Notes: generated by a model not told the origin, from the sequence alone. A DNA stretch of 64,000 nucleotides from Cellvibrio mixtus subsp. mixtus J3-8 (GCF_000766945.1 NZ_ALBT01000032.1:248001-312000); one strand, 5' to 3'. Shown: positions 17,858 to 27,702, counted from the stretch's first letter. A program made the numbers and translations.

Positions 17858-18256
17858 CGAACAATCCTTTTGTGTGGTTGATTAACTACATCTCCAGATT
17901 CATGCGTATAAATTATCTGTTTCAAATAATTTTTCAGGCATGCTGCAAGTGGCATTAGTGTTATGTTTTTGTTTTTAAATTTTACGAATAAACATTATGA
18001 AAAACTATAGGTTTTTTACGATGTAAAAATAGTTTCATATAATTTTTATTATGATAAATAGAATTATTAAGGTATGGGCCAATCCAGTTAAAATAGTTTA
18101 GATGCCATATGGATGTTTTTATTGACAAATTGTTTAATGTGCAGCCAGTTTTTCAGGAGGAAAAATTTAAGAAAGGGATTGTTAATATTTTTGTGAAAGT
18201 TTGTGGTTAAAAAGTGCCCCGATGAGAAGGGCACTGATTTTCTTCGGTATAAGCCG
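17858..18256. other. AT-rich intergenic region
   Basis: This 399-bp stretch has no recognisable gene. It holds the terminator of receptor 2 at its right end and, presumably, the promoter of the cytochrome gene at its left. A scan for GG-N10-GC on the minus strand was negative. Confidence 0.6.
18208..18235 (-). terminator. Intrinsic terminator of receptor 2
   Basis: On the minus strand a 7-bp stem AGTGCCC...GGGCACT is followed by TTTTT. It starts about 20 nt past the receptor stop codon. Confidence 0.8.
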
Positions 18257-21103
18257 TTAGAACTTACCGCTCACCACAATACTTGCTGTCCGCGGTAACG
18301 CCGGGCTCCAGGTATTCCAGGTTTGGTTTTGGTAAGTGTCATCTTCAAACAGGTTTTTTACAACCAGGCTTACATCAAATTCCCCTTTGTTTTTGCCCAA
18401 GCCAATTGAAAAATCGGTAGTGGAGGAGCCATCTACCCAGCCATAACTGGAGAGGGCGTTATCGGAATTGAATTTGCTGTTGTACGAGGTATTAACGCTG
18501 GTATGGAATTCGTGGTTGCTAAATACCGGCGCGCGATAATCAATACCTAAATTAAAACTGTATTTAAAGGCACCCGGTAAGGTTTCACCCGAAATATCCT
18601 GGAAGGGCGCAGCGCCCTGGTAACCATTTTCTACCGGCTGTGCTGAATTGGGAAACTCAACATAATAGGCATCGTTATATGCGCCGGAGAAACGAATAGT
18701 GGTATTGGGAATTCCGGAGTAGAGCCCATCAATTTCCAAACCTTGTGCTCGCACTTTAGGCACGTTGCCGGTGTAGGAGAGATAAGCAACTTCCGGTGCG
18801 CCGCTGATAGTGTTTTGTTCAGTGGTATATTCATCCACCGCGCGTACGGCTTGTTGATAATCCTTGATATTGGTGAGGAAAATATCGGCATTAAATACCA
18901 GGGTGTTATCCAGCAAAACTGTTTTTACACCAATTTCATAGGCGCTGGATTTTTCTGCATCGGTTAAATAGGAGAATCCGTTTACCACTTGCGCGATGCC
19001 TGCTTTTTCACCGTATTGCCATGAAGCATACACGGTAAGCTTATCGTTAAACTTGTACGTTGGGCTTACCACAAAGGCTGGTTGGGTTTCTTCAAAACTT
19101 TCGGCTTTAACCGTATTCCATAATGCAGCGGCTTGCGTTCGGCGAATAGTTTTTGCATCGGCAACCTGGGCCTTTTGTGCATTGGTCAAGCTGGCATAAG
19201 CGGCCCCTGCAGTTCCGGTAATGGCTGTACCAAAATATTTATTGGCAAGTTTATCGGCGAGTTGCAATTGCGCTGTCGAGTTATTATTAACGAAAGCACC
19301 ATTCACAATCTGCCCCAAAGTTCCGGCAGGATAAGAGGTTCCATCAATTGTTGTGGTGGCATTCAGTGAATTAAACCCGCCAAGGTTTACCAGGTTGACC
19401 ACATTCACCGACGAAGAATTTAATGCACTGCCAGCGCCGTTATCGGTAAGTAATGCACTGGTGGTTGTGTCGCGGTTTTCTCGTGTTAAGCGCACGCCCG
19501 TAGTTAATGTTAATGGATCAGACAAATGCCAGTTAGCTTGCGCAAATATTGCGGTGCTTGCATTTTCATATTTGTTGGCTTGTTCGCGATTTAAGCGGCT
19601 CAATGAATCCTGTAATAACGCGCGTCCGCTGGCATTTGCATCAAGGCGATTATATTGCGCAGTCGATGCAAACCATGCACCGGCATCGGCCCCCCAACCC
19701 GCGCGGGTAGAGTGATCAATATCCGTTGCTAACCAGAATAATCCCGTTTGGTAATCGACAAAGCCGCCGGTTTTTGAACTTAAACGAAGCTCCTGGCTAT
19801 ATTGTTTGTAGTCCACCAAACCGCCACCATTTTTACTGATATCAAACGGCGTGCCTTCATCGTTACGTGCTGCAAAATAATAATCCTTGTAGGCGGTAAT
19901 CGAGGTAACTTCATAATCATTCAATCGCCAGTTTAATTCGGTGGACGCACCGTTGGTGCCGGTCACAATCGGATTGTAATTGTCGGCATTGATGCGATCA
20001 CGAGTGCTATTCCCGAGCCAATCGTCTTCATAGCGATAATCGCTTTGCTCCAGGAACCAACGGCGATTCAAACGGGTTTTGGGGTCGGAACTCAGCGGGT
20101 TCACATTGGTTCCTGAATTTGCACCGGTGGTATTAATTCCCGCATAAGTCGTTGGCGTAGGTTTGTTAAACGAGCGACCATTGGTCGCTTCGCCGGCTTT
20201 CGGTTGTGCATCCAGGCTAATGCGCGCGGTGAAATCTTCACTGGGCGTCAATAAAAATTGTACACGTGCAGACAATCGATCTTTATTCGCGTAAGTCTGG
20301 TCCTGGTTGTACGTATTTACTAAATCGCCATTCGCTTTTTGGGCGGTAAATGTTCCGCGCCATGCCAACAAATCATCAATTACCGCACCACCTAAAACGG
20401 CGGAGCCAAATAAATCGTGATAATCACCATAACTCACCGTTGCGTATGCTTCTTTGGTAAATGTCGGGCGACGCGTGGTGATATTAATTACACCGAGGCT
20501 GGTGTTTTTTCCTAACAAGGTTCCCTGTGGGCCACGCGTTACTTCAACCGCAGCAATATCAGTAAAGTTTACGCTGGATGAGAGCGGGTTGTAGGCGTAG
20601 TTAACGCCGTCGACAATAATTCCCACGCTTGGATCTTGCGCATCGGTTTGCGCCTGCTTACCGATTCCACGTACAGACAAACTGAATTGACGCGGGTTGC
20701 CCGGATTCCAGATTACATTCCCAACACGCTTGCTAAATGATGCAACATCCAACGCTTGCAGGCGCTCCAATTCCTGGCCGGTAACAACAGAAATAGACAG
20801 CGGGACATCTTGCAGTTTTTCGATGCGATTACGTGAGCGTACAGTAACTGCTTGTAAAACAATTGGTTTTTCGGCTTTTTTTTCTGTGGTTGTATTGCTG
20901 GTTGTTGATGCTTGTGCGAGTTGAATTGTTTGAACGGTTTTTTCGGCTTCACTGGTTTGATCGTTCTGGCTGGTTTGTGCAAGCACGGGCAATGCGGAGT
21001 GGGCAAGGCCGGCAACTACCAGCCACTGTGTGGCTGTTAATGACAGACGTCGTTTTTTTGGGGATTGATGTAAGGGATTGTGCGTGTGATGAATACGATT
21101 CAT
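18257..21103 (-). CDS. TonB-dependent outer-membrane receptor (receptor 2)
   Basis: The start is the ATG at 21103 (AAGGAA, 7-nt spacer); an in-frame ATG at 21157 lies upstream close to the predicted transcription start. The 948-residue protein has a long basic N-terminus before its signal core (WLVVAGLAHSALPVLAQ). A TonB-box-like LQAVTVRSRNRIEKLQDVPLS follows a low-complexity linker, then the plug (VDGVNYAYNPLSSS, VEVTRGPQGTLLGKN) and a barrel ending in GKF with the canonical aromatic C-terminus. It is most like receptors 4 and 5. The gene has its own sigma-54 promoter and its own terminator. The ligand is unknown. Confidence 0.93.
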   Translation of the reverse strand: MNRIHHTHNPLHQSPKKRRLSLTATQWLVVAGLAHSALPVLAQTSQNDQTSEAEKTVQTIQLAQASTTSNTTTEKKAEKPIVLQAVTVRSRNRIEKLQDVPLSISVVTGQELERLQALDVASFSKRVGNVIWNPGNPRQFSLSVRGIGKQAQTDAQDPSVGIIVDGVNYAYNPLSSSVNFTDIAAVEVTRGPQGTLLGKNTSLGVINITTRRPTFTKEAYATVSYGDYHDLFGSAVLGGAVIDDLLAWRGTFTAQKANGDLVNTYNQDQTYANKDRLSARVQFLLTPSEDFTARISLDAQPKAGEATNGRSFNKPTPTTYAGINTTGANSGTNVNPLSSDPKTRLNRRWFLEQSDYRYEDDWLGNSTRDRINADNYNPIVTGTNGASTELNWRLNDYEVTSITAYKDYYFAARNDEGTPFDISKNGGGLVDYKQYSQELRLSSKTGGFVDYQTGLFWLATDIDHSTRAGWGADAGAWFASTAQYNRLDANASGRALLQDSLSRLNREQANKYENASTAIFAQANWHLSDPLTLTTGVRLTRENRDTTTSALLTDNGAGSALNSSSVNVVNLVNLGGFNSLNATTTIDGTSYPAGTLGQIVNGAFVNNNSTAQLQLADKLANKYFGTAITGTAGAAYASLTNAQKAQVADAKTIRRTQAAALWNTVKAESFEETQPAFVVSPTYKFNDKLTVYASWQYGEKAGIAQVVNGFSYLTDAEKSSAYEIGVKTVLLDNTLVFNADIFLTNIKDYQQAVRAVDEYTTEQNTISGAPEVAYLSYTGNVPKVRAQGLEIDGLYSGIPNTTIRFSGAYNDAYYVEFPNSAQPVENGYQGAAPFQDISGETLPGAFKYSFNLGIDYRAPVFSNHEFHTSVNTSYNSKFNSDNALSSYGWVDGSSTTDFSIGLGKNKGEFDVSLVVKNLFEDDTYQNQTWNTWSPALPRTASIVVSGKF

Positions 21104-21139
21104 GGAAAATTCCTTCAGAAAACAACAATGAATTACTCG

Positions 21140-21187
21140 ACAATAATGTCGGCGCATACAATGCTGCTATCGCAAGTAACAGGCCAT
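21140..21187 (-). repeat. Conserved upstream block shared with receptor 3 (copy 1)
   Basis: By hand alignment, 38 of 48 positions match 24325-24371, including 20 of the first 21. The block starts with the sigma-54 element and extends past the transcription start. Here it ends in a perfect dyad CGACA-TTAT-TGTCG. Confidence 0.75.
21171..21187 (-). promoter_or_regulatory. Sigma-54 (-24/-12) promoter for receptor 2
   Basis: The minus strand reads ATGGCCTGTTACTTGCG, with GG-N10-GC spacing. Predicted transcription starts near 21160, giving a leader of about 57 nt to the ATG at 21103. Confidence 0.78.
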
Positions 21188-21507
21188 AAATCAACTTTTA
21201 CTGTACCGATACGGACAAGTTTTTTGATGCGACAAAGGCTGTTGATAATTGAAAAATGATTGTTGAAATTAAACCGGCCCCCTTTGCGCGCCTGTTTTTT
21301 AGATAACATATTCTGTGCGGAATAAACCGGTGATGTTTCTTTGGTTGCAGTGATTCTTAAAACAAAACATATGGCTGTTTAAAAAGCCAATTGCCTGAAA
21401 AACGCTTCCTTGCGTAGAGATGTTTTCAAGGTGTTATTTTGCAAGCAACAAATAAATGCGTTGTTGCAAACGGATCATTTTCTGATGCTAACCACACCTT
21501 CATTTTT
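21188..21507. other. Intergenic region between receptors 3 and 2
   Basis: I see no gene. Two hairpins are visible: TGGCT-N8-AGCCA near 21371-21391, and GCAACAA...TTGTTGC at 21445-21467. The second lies about 40 nt past the stop of receptor 3 and could act as a weak terminator. Activator sites for the sigma-54 promoter should lie here but are not identifiable by eye. Confidence 0.5.
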
Positions 21508-24216
21508 TTATAGTTTTGCATTGATACTTACACCGATCCAGCGCGGATCGCCGGGCGCATAAGAATTCCAGTTAAACAGGCTGCCATAGTCGACATCAAA
21601 CAGGTTTTTAGCGATTAACGAAACGTCGAATTTTTTATCCGTTGTACTAATGCCTAACACGATATCGGTGAGTCCATAACCATCTACTTTTGCATAACGG
21701 GATAGCGTTGGCTCGCTGAGATAACTGCTGGTGTAATTGTAATTTGCACTGATGTGAAAATGACGATTGGTAAAAACAAGTTGTGAATGTTCAGCAAAAA
21801 TATTGAACGTGAATTTTGACGCACCCGGAACTGTACGACCACTCACATCGTAATAAGCTACGGAACTTCCTCCCAATTCTGGTGGTTTGCCCAGATTCGT
21901 AAATTCTATGTAACGTGCATCGGTGTAAGCGCCGGCAAAACGCACAGTGTTAAAGCTATCGGTATAGGCCAAATCCAGTTCCACACCTTTGGATCTGACT
22001 TTAGGAACATTTCCCAAACCTTCGGTGTATGCCAGCAGGCCATTATTGTTGGCGATGGTTTGGGCTGCATCATAAAAATAAACCGGTTGGATAAAATTTT
22101 TAATGTCTTGATAAAAGACCGCCACATTTGAACTCACCATGCCGTTAAAAAATTGTGATTTCAACCCGAGCTCATAAGCGTCGGTTTTCTCGGTGTCTAC
22201 CGGAACAGATTTACCACCGAATTTGGTAGCGCCTACGATTTGCGATACACCGGCTTTTTCACCATGCTGATAAGAAAAATAGCCGGTATGGCTGTCATTA
22301 AAATCGTAAGCGGGACTGATGTTGCCAATTAATAAATCATCTTCATAGGGTTCGGCATCGGTTTCCATATGCAATGCCCCCAAACGTGCAAGGCGAATTG
22401 CTTTTGCCGCCGCAACCTGGGTTCTTTGTTTTTCAGTGAGTAAAGAGTATGAGGGCACACCAAAATATTTATTGGCGACGGAGTTTGCCAATGCGAGTTG
22501 GCTGGTACTATTGGTGTTGGCCAAAACCCCTTTACTGTCGCTGATAAATCCATTCAGCTGGACATCGTTTACGGCGGCGGGATTGAGTTCTGCACCGTAA
22601 CCATTATCGGCAATATAGCGGGAAGTTTTGGTCTGGTGGCGTTTTTCTTTCGAGATACGCAAGCCGGCGGCAATTGAAAATGGATCTGTAATTTGCCATG
22701 TGCTGTTACCGTAAAGTGCGATGCTTTCACCATCAATAACCAATGGATTGCGTATTAATAAACGATTTGCAGAATTCGTTAATAACAAGCGGCCGCTGGT
22801 ATCCGCATCCAGTGTGCGGTAGTAGGCATCGGTAGCAAAGTAGGCACCTGCATCGGAACCGGTGCGATTCATACTGTCGCTGTGAATGGATTTATCCAGA
22901 TAATACACACCGGTTTCATAGCTAACTGAATCCAGTTTTGCCGCAAATTTAAATTCCTGGCTAAATTGTTCCTGGGTTTGGTCTGCTGCTGTTGGTGTGG
23001 CGACCACATCAAAAATAGTCCGGTCATCAGTGCCTTTGCCATCCCAATAAAAAAATAAATCCCGCCATGCAGTTAATGAAGAAAATGTGCCGCCGGCAAT
23101 CTTCCAATCAACATCCACCAATGCGCCGCGCTGCCGGTTTTTAATCGGGTAGGTACCGCTGATATTCACCTGATCCGGTGAGCCTAAATAATTGTTGGCT
23201 TCATCCTGCTTGAACCAGGGGCGATCCAAACGGCCTTCAGGTGTGGTAGTTCTATCCACTGCTATTGGATTGCCCAGGGAATTTAATGTGTCGTAAAACG
23301 CGGGTGTTTCCCGTGGGATCAAGCCGAAGCTGGTGCCGCCATCCAGCTCGCTGCCTTTGGGAATATAATCGAGGCTGGTGCGAATGCGTAAATCGTCGGA
23401 TGGTGTTAACAGAAATTGAACTTTGGCTGAAGTGCGATCTTTATTGCCAAACGATTGGGTTTTGTTATACGCATTGGTAAATGCGCCGTCTACGGTTTCG
23501 CGATAAAAAGTTCCTCGCCATGCAAGTAATTCATCAATAACAGCACCGCCTAACACAGCTTTGGTAATGAGGGTATCGCGTTGCCCGAAAGTAACCCCAC
23601 CTTCTGCTTCCGGAGTAAATCGTGGTGTTTTTGAGGTAAATGAAATTACCCCGAGGTTTGCGTTTAATCCCCCCGTCGCGCCTTGTGGTCCGCGGGCAAC
23701 GTCTACGTTTTCCAAATCGTAAAAGCTGGCGCCTGCTGCCAGCGTGGAATACGCATAACTAACCCCATCCACTTTAACGCTAACACCAGGGTCCAAGCCG
23801 CCTGCACCGGCTTTGAAATAGCCCAGGCCGCGAATTGTGAGTGATGTATGTAATGGGTGGTTTTGCGATGAAGCACCGGCCCAGCGCACGTTACCAATTT
23901 TTTTGAGGATGCCCTGGAAATTATTTGTTTCAAAACGCTGCAGCTCTGTGCCGCTCACCGTTGAAATAGAAACCGGCGTCTGTTGTATTTCTTCTGTGTG
24001 ATTACGTGAGCGCACGGTTACTGTTTTTAATACAGTGGTCTTTTTGTTATCAGCGATTTTTCGGGCGGTGTCGGGATTTTGTTGGTTGGTTTGTGCCAGC
24101 GCGGGTAACGCAAAAAAAATCATACTGCTGATCAGTAGCAGTTGTGATGCCAGTAGCGAAAATCGTCGGGAATTTATGGCGTGGATATGGTGGTGGATTT
24201 GATCAGTACGAACCAT
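21508..24216 (-). CDS. TonB-dependent outer-membrane receptor (receptor 3)
   Basis: This is a 902-residue receptor that starts with ATG after AAAGGAG (6-nt spacer). A His-rich cytoplasmic N-terminus (QIHHHIHAI) precedes the signal core. The TonB-box-like LKTVTVRSRNHTEEIQQTPVS near 64-84 leads to the plug (VKVDGVSYAYSTLAAG, VDVARGPQGATGG) and the barrel. It ends in NAKL, a non-aromatic terminus shared only with receptor 1, which is also its nearest relative by loop sequence. The conserved family insert (NKYFGVPSYSLLTEKQRTQ...) is present. It lies downstream of the sulfatase but has its own sigma-54 promoter. Confidence 0.93.
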   Translation of the reverse strand: MVRTDQIHHHIHAINSRRFSLLASQLLLISSMIFFALPALAQTNQQNPDTARKIADNKKTTVLKTVTVRSRNHTEEIQQTPVSISTVSGTELQRFETNNFQGILKKIGNVRWAGASSQNHPLHTSLTIRGLGYFKAGAGGLDPGVSVKVDGVSYAYSTLAAGASFYDLENVDVARGPQGATGGLNANLGVISFTSKTPRFTPEAEGGVTFGQRDTLITKAVLGGAVIDELLAWRGTFYRETVDGAFTNAYNKTQSFGNKDRTSAKVQFLLTPSDDLRIRTSLDYIPKGSELDGGTSFGLIPRETPAFYDTLNSLGNPIAVDRTTTPEGRLDRPWFKQDEANNYLGSPDQVNISGTYPIKNRQRGALVDVDWKIAGGTFSSLTAWRDLFFYWDGKGTDDRTIFDVVATPTAADQTQEQFSQEFKFAAKLDSVSYETGVYYLDKSIHSDSMNRTGSDAGAYFATDAYYRTLDADTSGRLLLTNSANRLLIRNPLVIDGESIALYGNSTWQITDPFSIAAGLRISKEKRHQTKTSRYIADNGYGAELNPAAVNDVQLNGFISDSKGVLANTNSTSQLALANSVANKYFGVPSYSLLTEKQRTQVAAAKAIRLARLGALHMETDAEPYEDDLLIGNISPAYDFNDSHTGYFSYQHGEKAGVSQIVGATKFGGKSVPVDTEKTDAYELGLKSQFFNGMVSSNVAVFYQDIKNFIQPVYFYDAAQTIANNNGLLAYTEGLGNVPKVRSKGVELDLAYTDSFNTVRFAGAYTDARYIEFTNLGKPPELGGSSVAYYDVSGRTVPGASKFTFNIFAEHSQLVFTNRHFHISANYNYTSSYLSEPTLSRYAKVDGYGLTDIVLGISTTDKKFDVSLIAKNLFDVDYGSLFNWNSYAPGDPRWIGVSINAKL

Positions 24217-24324
24217 GAACTACTCCTTTAAATAGTCTAATCATTGTGTTTATCGCTACATTATTTTTTTGCTGCATAGTGGTTCTATCCAAGCCTGTTT
24301 TTATCCAGGCCTGCTGTTAACTAA

Positions 24325-24371
24325 ACAATGTGTCGATGTATGCAATGTGACTATCGCAAGTAACAGACCAT
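24325..24371 (-). repeat. Conserved upstream block shared with receptor 2 (copy 2)
   Basis: This is the partner of 21140-21187. The conserved block covers the promoter and about 30 nt beyond it; the right half has diverged more, and the dyad seen in copy 1 is imperfect here. Confidence 0.75.
24355..24371 (-). promoter_or_regulatory. Sigma-54 (-24/-12) promoter for receptor 3
   Basis: The minus strand reads ATGGTCTGTTACTTGCG, with GG-N10-GC spacing. It differs from the receptor 2 promoter at one base. Confidence 0.78.
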
Positions 24372-24646
24372 GTAATGTTTCCTGGTCAGGAAATTCGTAG
24401 CACTTTCGGGAAAAATAAAATCTGTTTGTAAATAAATAGTCGCTGTATTATTTTTTTAAAAAAATAGTCGAAAATGTTATTTAACCGGCAGGAACTGTAG
24501 TAAATAAAACCGGTGCGATGATGAGTTGCTGAAGGGGTTTGAAATTTAAACATTCGTTTTTGGGGTGGCTTGCAACATCCTTGTTGTAAGAAGAATAACA
24601 ATGGGGTTCATCGCTGGAAGCTGCCCCGGCAGGTGTTGTGTGATGG

Positions 24647-26086
24647 TCACTTCCTGGTGCTAATTACACCGTGGCGATCTGCTTGGCTTTTGCCATCCAC
24701 CACATGAGTACCGGATTCCTCCGCAAGTGCGAGCATGGTGCTATTCCATTCATCCCAGCGGGTTTTCAATTGGTTGAAAATGTCCGGATGGGTTTCGGCG
24801 TAGTTGGCACGCTCGCGCGAATCCTCTTTTAAATTAAACAGGAATTCGTTGTTGGCGATTTTTAAATATTTCCAATCACCGGAGCGTATCGCGCGTTGTC
24901 CATTCCCTTTGTAGCGCCAGAACAATGTGCGCGGCTTTTCCGTTTCGCTGCCTAATAAAACGGGTAATAGGTTTTCACCATCGCTTGGATACGCGGGGTC
25001 CGGGGTGCCGCCAGCAGCGGCAACCAAGGTCGGTAACCAGTCCATACTGATGGCCACCTGGTCTGATACCTTCCCACCTTTAATTGCAGCGGGCCAACGA
25101 ATAATACCGGGTACGCGAATGCCGCCTTCAAGCAATTCTGTTTTTTGGCCGGTAAAAGGCCAGGTATCCGAGAAGCGCTCACCACCGTTGTCGCTAGTGA
25201 AAATAACGATGGTATTTTTACTGAGCTTTTGTTTATCCAGCGCTTTTAGCACACGGCCAATTGCGGTATCCAATGCAACCACCATTTTGCCGTAGGTTTC
25301 CAGGCTACCGCCTTCGTAATGGAAAAGGCTTTTGATTTGCCCGGCAACTGCTTCATCTTCCGGGCCTTCCCAGGGCCAATGGGGCGCGGTGAAATGCAGC
25401 GATAAAAAGAATGGATTTTGTTTGTCGTGGGCCTTGATGTAATCCACCGCGCGATCTGCAATCAGATCGGTGTAATAACCCACTTTTTCTACAGGGACTT
25501 CACCTTCATAAAGACCTTCTTTTGCATCCGGACCAACATTGGATTTATGCGTGAAATAATCCAGCGCGCCACCGTAATTTCCAAAGAACGTATCGTATCC
25601 ACTTTTTAACGGGCCGAATGTTGGCAATGAACCCAAATGCCATTTGCCAAAAAGCGCCGTTTTATAGTTTTGCTTTTTGAGCAGTGATGGCAGGGTGGGG
25701 TGTTCCGGTGGCAGCCCGATATTATTTGCCGAACCGGATAGCGGTTCCTCAAGGCCTCCGCGTAAACGGTATTGGTAGCGGCCGGTAATTAAGCCAAAGC
25801 GCGTTGCAGAGCAAACAGCAGAATTTGCATAATGTTGCGTAAAGCGCAAACCATCCTGCGCTAATTTATCCAGTACGGGAGTTTTAAATGCGCGTTGACC
25901 ATACACACTTAAATCGGCGTAACCTAAATCATCAGCAAGAATAAAAATAATGTTTGGTTTTTCAGCAGATTTTTCATGGGCTTGTAATAACCCTGATCCC
26001 AATAATCCACCGCTAGCCAGCGTTGCTGCCGATATTTTTGAAGCACGTGCGAGAAAGCGGCGGCGATGTTTGTTGATTGATGTCAT
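24647..26086 (-). CDS. Tat-exported arylsulfatase-family sulfatase
   Basis: This is a 479-residue type I sulfatase. A twin-arginine signal HRRRFLARAS (residues 7-16) is followed by the metal-binding PNIIFILADDLGYADLS (Asp52, Asp53). The formylglycine motif is CSATR at Cys92-Arg96: Cys-x-Ala-x-Arg rather than the usual Cys-x-Pro-x-Arg. TGRY, ALFGKWHLG and TIVIFTSDNGG complete the active site. It should hydrolyse a sulfate ester in the periplasm. The protein needs conversion of Cys92 to formylglycine, and no maturase (FGE or anSME) is in the window. It follows the sulfotransferase gene on the same strand, separated by a terminator-like hairpin. I saw no sigma-54 match in front of it. Confidence 0.93.
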   Translation of the reverse strand: MTSINKHRRRFLARASKISAATLASGGLLGSGLLQAHEKSAEKPNIIFILADDLGYADLSVYGQRAFKTPVLDKLAQDGLRFTQHYANSAVCSATRFGLITGRYQYRLRGGLEEPLSGSANNIGLPPEHPTLPSLLKKQNYKTALFGKWHLGSLPTFGPLKSGYDTFFGNYGGALDYFTHKSNVGPDAKEGLYEGEVPVEKVGYYTDLIADRAVDYIKAHDKQNPFFLSLHFTAPHWPWEGPEDEAVAGQIKSLFHYEGGSLETYGKMVVALDTAIGRVLKALDKQKLSKNTIVIFTSDNGGERFSDTWPFTGQKTELLEGGIRVPGIIRWPAAIKGGKVSDQVAISMDWLPTLVAAAGGTPDPAYPSDGENLLPVLLGSETEKPRTLFWRYKGNGQRAIRSGDWKYLKIANNEFLFNLKEDSRERANYAETHPDIFNQLKTRWDEWNSTMLALAEESGTHVVDGKSQADRHGVISTRK

Positions 26087-26151
26087 AACTAATCATTCAC
26101 CTTGTGAGTTGAGGATAATTGCAGCCGATAATTACTATGCTGCACTATCAG

Positions 26152-26181
26152 AAAAAAACGCCAGTGCATATGTGCACTGGC
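26152..26181 (-). terminator. Intrinsic terminator of the sulfotransferase gene
   Basis: On the minus strand a perfect 9-bp stem GCCAGTGCA...TGCACTGGC with a 4-nt loop is followed by GTTTTTTT. It lies about 70 nt past the sulfotransferase stop codon. Confidence 0.8.
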
Positions 26182-26250
26182 TGCAAGCGGCAAACATCCA
26201 TTGTTTGGTGAACCCTGAGTGAAATCAGTTCGGATAAAAAAATCCTGAAA

Positions 26251-27684
26251 TTACGGCTGTGCATTCACGCGGAATTGTTTAAGGTCCGGTGCTTTTACCG
26301 GCTTTTCTGAACGTGGTGTGCCTTCTGGTACCCAGTTGTAGGGAACCGGTTGTGCGCGGTAAACCGTGTTGGCAGAAAACGGTTGCGGATCTTCTGCGCG
26401 CGGTGTGCTGAAGTAGGGGCTAATGTATTCCCACACAATTTCGCCTTTGGCTGTAATCTGGAACAAACGGCCGTTCATGCCTTCATCAATCAACGTATTA
26501 CCGTTTGGCAAACGGCGCGCACTGCTGATATAGGAACTGTAAAAACTGTAACCGGGTTTACCGGAATCTGCGCCGGTGTATTGCCATACAATTTCTTTTT
26601 TGATCGGGTCAATTTCCAGTACACGCGAACGCGGTTGGGTGCCGATATTTACCGGCGGATAACCTGCAGCACCCTGGTTATCAAATACCAGTAAATTGCC
26701 TTCACCTGGTAAACCTTTGGGGATGATATGCGCATCGTGTTGGCCGGAGATCTGGTCTACCGGGCGCGGTAATTTAAATTGCCCGATTGATGGCGGATAA
26801 TCCGGCCCGATACGCCACACAATTTTTCCGGATTTTTTATCGATGATGCCGATAATGTTTGCTTCGCGCGCATCGAATAATAAGTTGTCCGGATGAAAGC
26901 GTTGATCGCCAGCGTCGTACCATTTGTTGGGGCCCACCACGGACAAATTGTTGAAATGCAAATAATCAAACGGAATGGTTTTATCGTTGCGCGTTAATGT
27001 TTCGCGCAGGATTTTCAGTGAGGCTTCGCTAAATCCGAATTCATCGAGATGTTCAAACGCCGCCCACTTCCAAACTACTTCACCTTTTGGATTAACTTCA
27101 TAGACGCCGTCTTCCAATAATTTTTCGGCCTTCCAGCCTTTTACCGGAATAACATAATTCACCAGGATAATCGTGTTGCCATTGGGCAAGCGATGCCAAT
27201 CGTGATGTTGGCGAATGCTGGTGCCGTAACCGCTGGCATCGGTGGCAGTACCTTGGGTGGCGTACGCGTCTTGCGCACCGGCACCGCCCCATTGCCAGAC
27301 CACTTTTCCGTTCCAGTCCACTTCGCCAATCGATTGTGCTGTGGCGTTGGCGCGACCACCGGTTTCGCCGGAAAGTTGTACCAACACATGACCGCGTTTG
27401 CCATTGTTTAAGGCGGGATCAATCAACACCGGAGGAAATGCGTTGTAATTCCATTCGTGGACCACGTTGCCATTTAAATCAATTAAATGGGTTTTTTTAT
27501 CCTGCCCGGCAAATAACACGTAGGAGTTATAGGCTTTGGCGGGATCGTAAATTGTAGTACCGGTGGGGTACACACTGGGAATTGCCTGGGCCAGATTGGC
27601 CGCAAGGAAAATAGCTGTTGTTGCTAACGGATAAATAACGCGGTTTAGCGGCGGGATAATTTTTTTCTTCAATGATGCAATCAC
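26251..27684 (-). CDS. Arylsulfate sulfotransferase (ASST) family protein
   Basis: The 477-residue protein starts with GTG at 27684, set by AAGGAG with a 7-nt spacer. It has a signal peptide (IYPLATTAIFLAANLAQA) and a beta-propeller of the arylsulfotransferase type. Repeats with the pattern GxVVWxW recur (NGNVVHEW, NGKVVWQW, KGEVVWKW, SGKIVWRI, KKEIVWQY, KGEIVWEY), together with the histidine-rich blade motifs RQHHDWHRLPNGNT and SGQHDAHIIPKG. Family enzymes move sulfate from an aryl sulfate to a phenol through a histidine intermediate. It follows receptor 4 and precedes the sulfatase, so the three may act on one aryl sulfate pool. Confidence 0.88.
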   Translation of the reverse strand: MIASLKKKIIPPLNRVIYPLATTAIFLAANLAQAIPSVYPTGTTIYDPAKAYNSYVLFAGQDKKTHLIDLNGNVVHEWNYNAFPPVLIDPALNNGKRGHVLVQLSGETGGRANATAQSIGEVDWNGKVVWQWGGAGAQDAYATQGTATDASGYGTSIRQHHDWHRLPNGNTIILVNYVIPVKGWKAEKLLEDGVYEVNPKGEVVWKWAAFEHLDEFGFSEASLKILRETLTRNDKTIPFDYLHFNNLSVVGPNKWYDAGDQRFHPDNLLFDAREANIIGIIDKKSGKIVWRIGPDYPPSIGQFKLPRPVDQISGQHDAHIIPKGLPGEGNLLVFDNQGAAGYPPVNIGTQPRSRVLEIDPIKKEIVWQYTGADSGKPGYSFYSSYISSARRLPNGNTLIDEGMNGRLFQITAKGEIVWEYISPYFSTPRAEDPQPFSANTVYRAQPVPYNWVPEGTPRSEKPVKAPDLKQFRVNAQP

Positions 27685-27702
27685 AACTACGCTCCTTAAA
27701 AA

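Larger units (their letters stand above)
24217..24646. other. Upstream region of receptor 3
   Basis: This 430-bp gap holds the sigma-54 promoter at 24355-24371 and a leader of about 129 nt. A small stem-loop CTTGCAACA...TTGTTGTAAG near 24569-24590 sits just past the sulfatase gene. No gene is evident. Confidence 0.55.
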
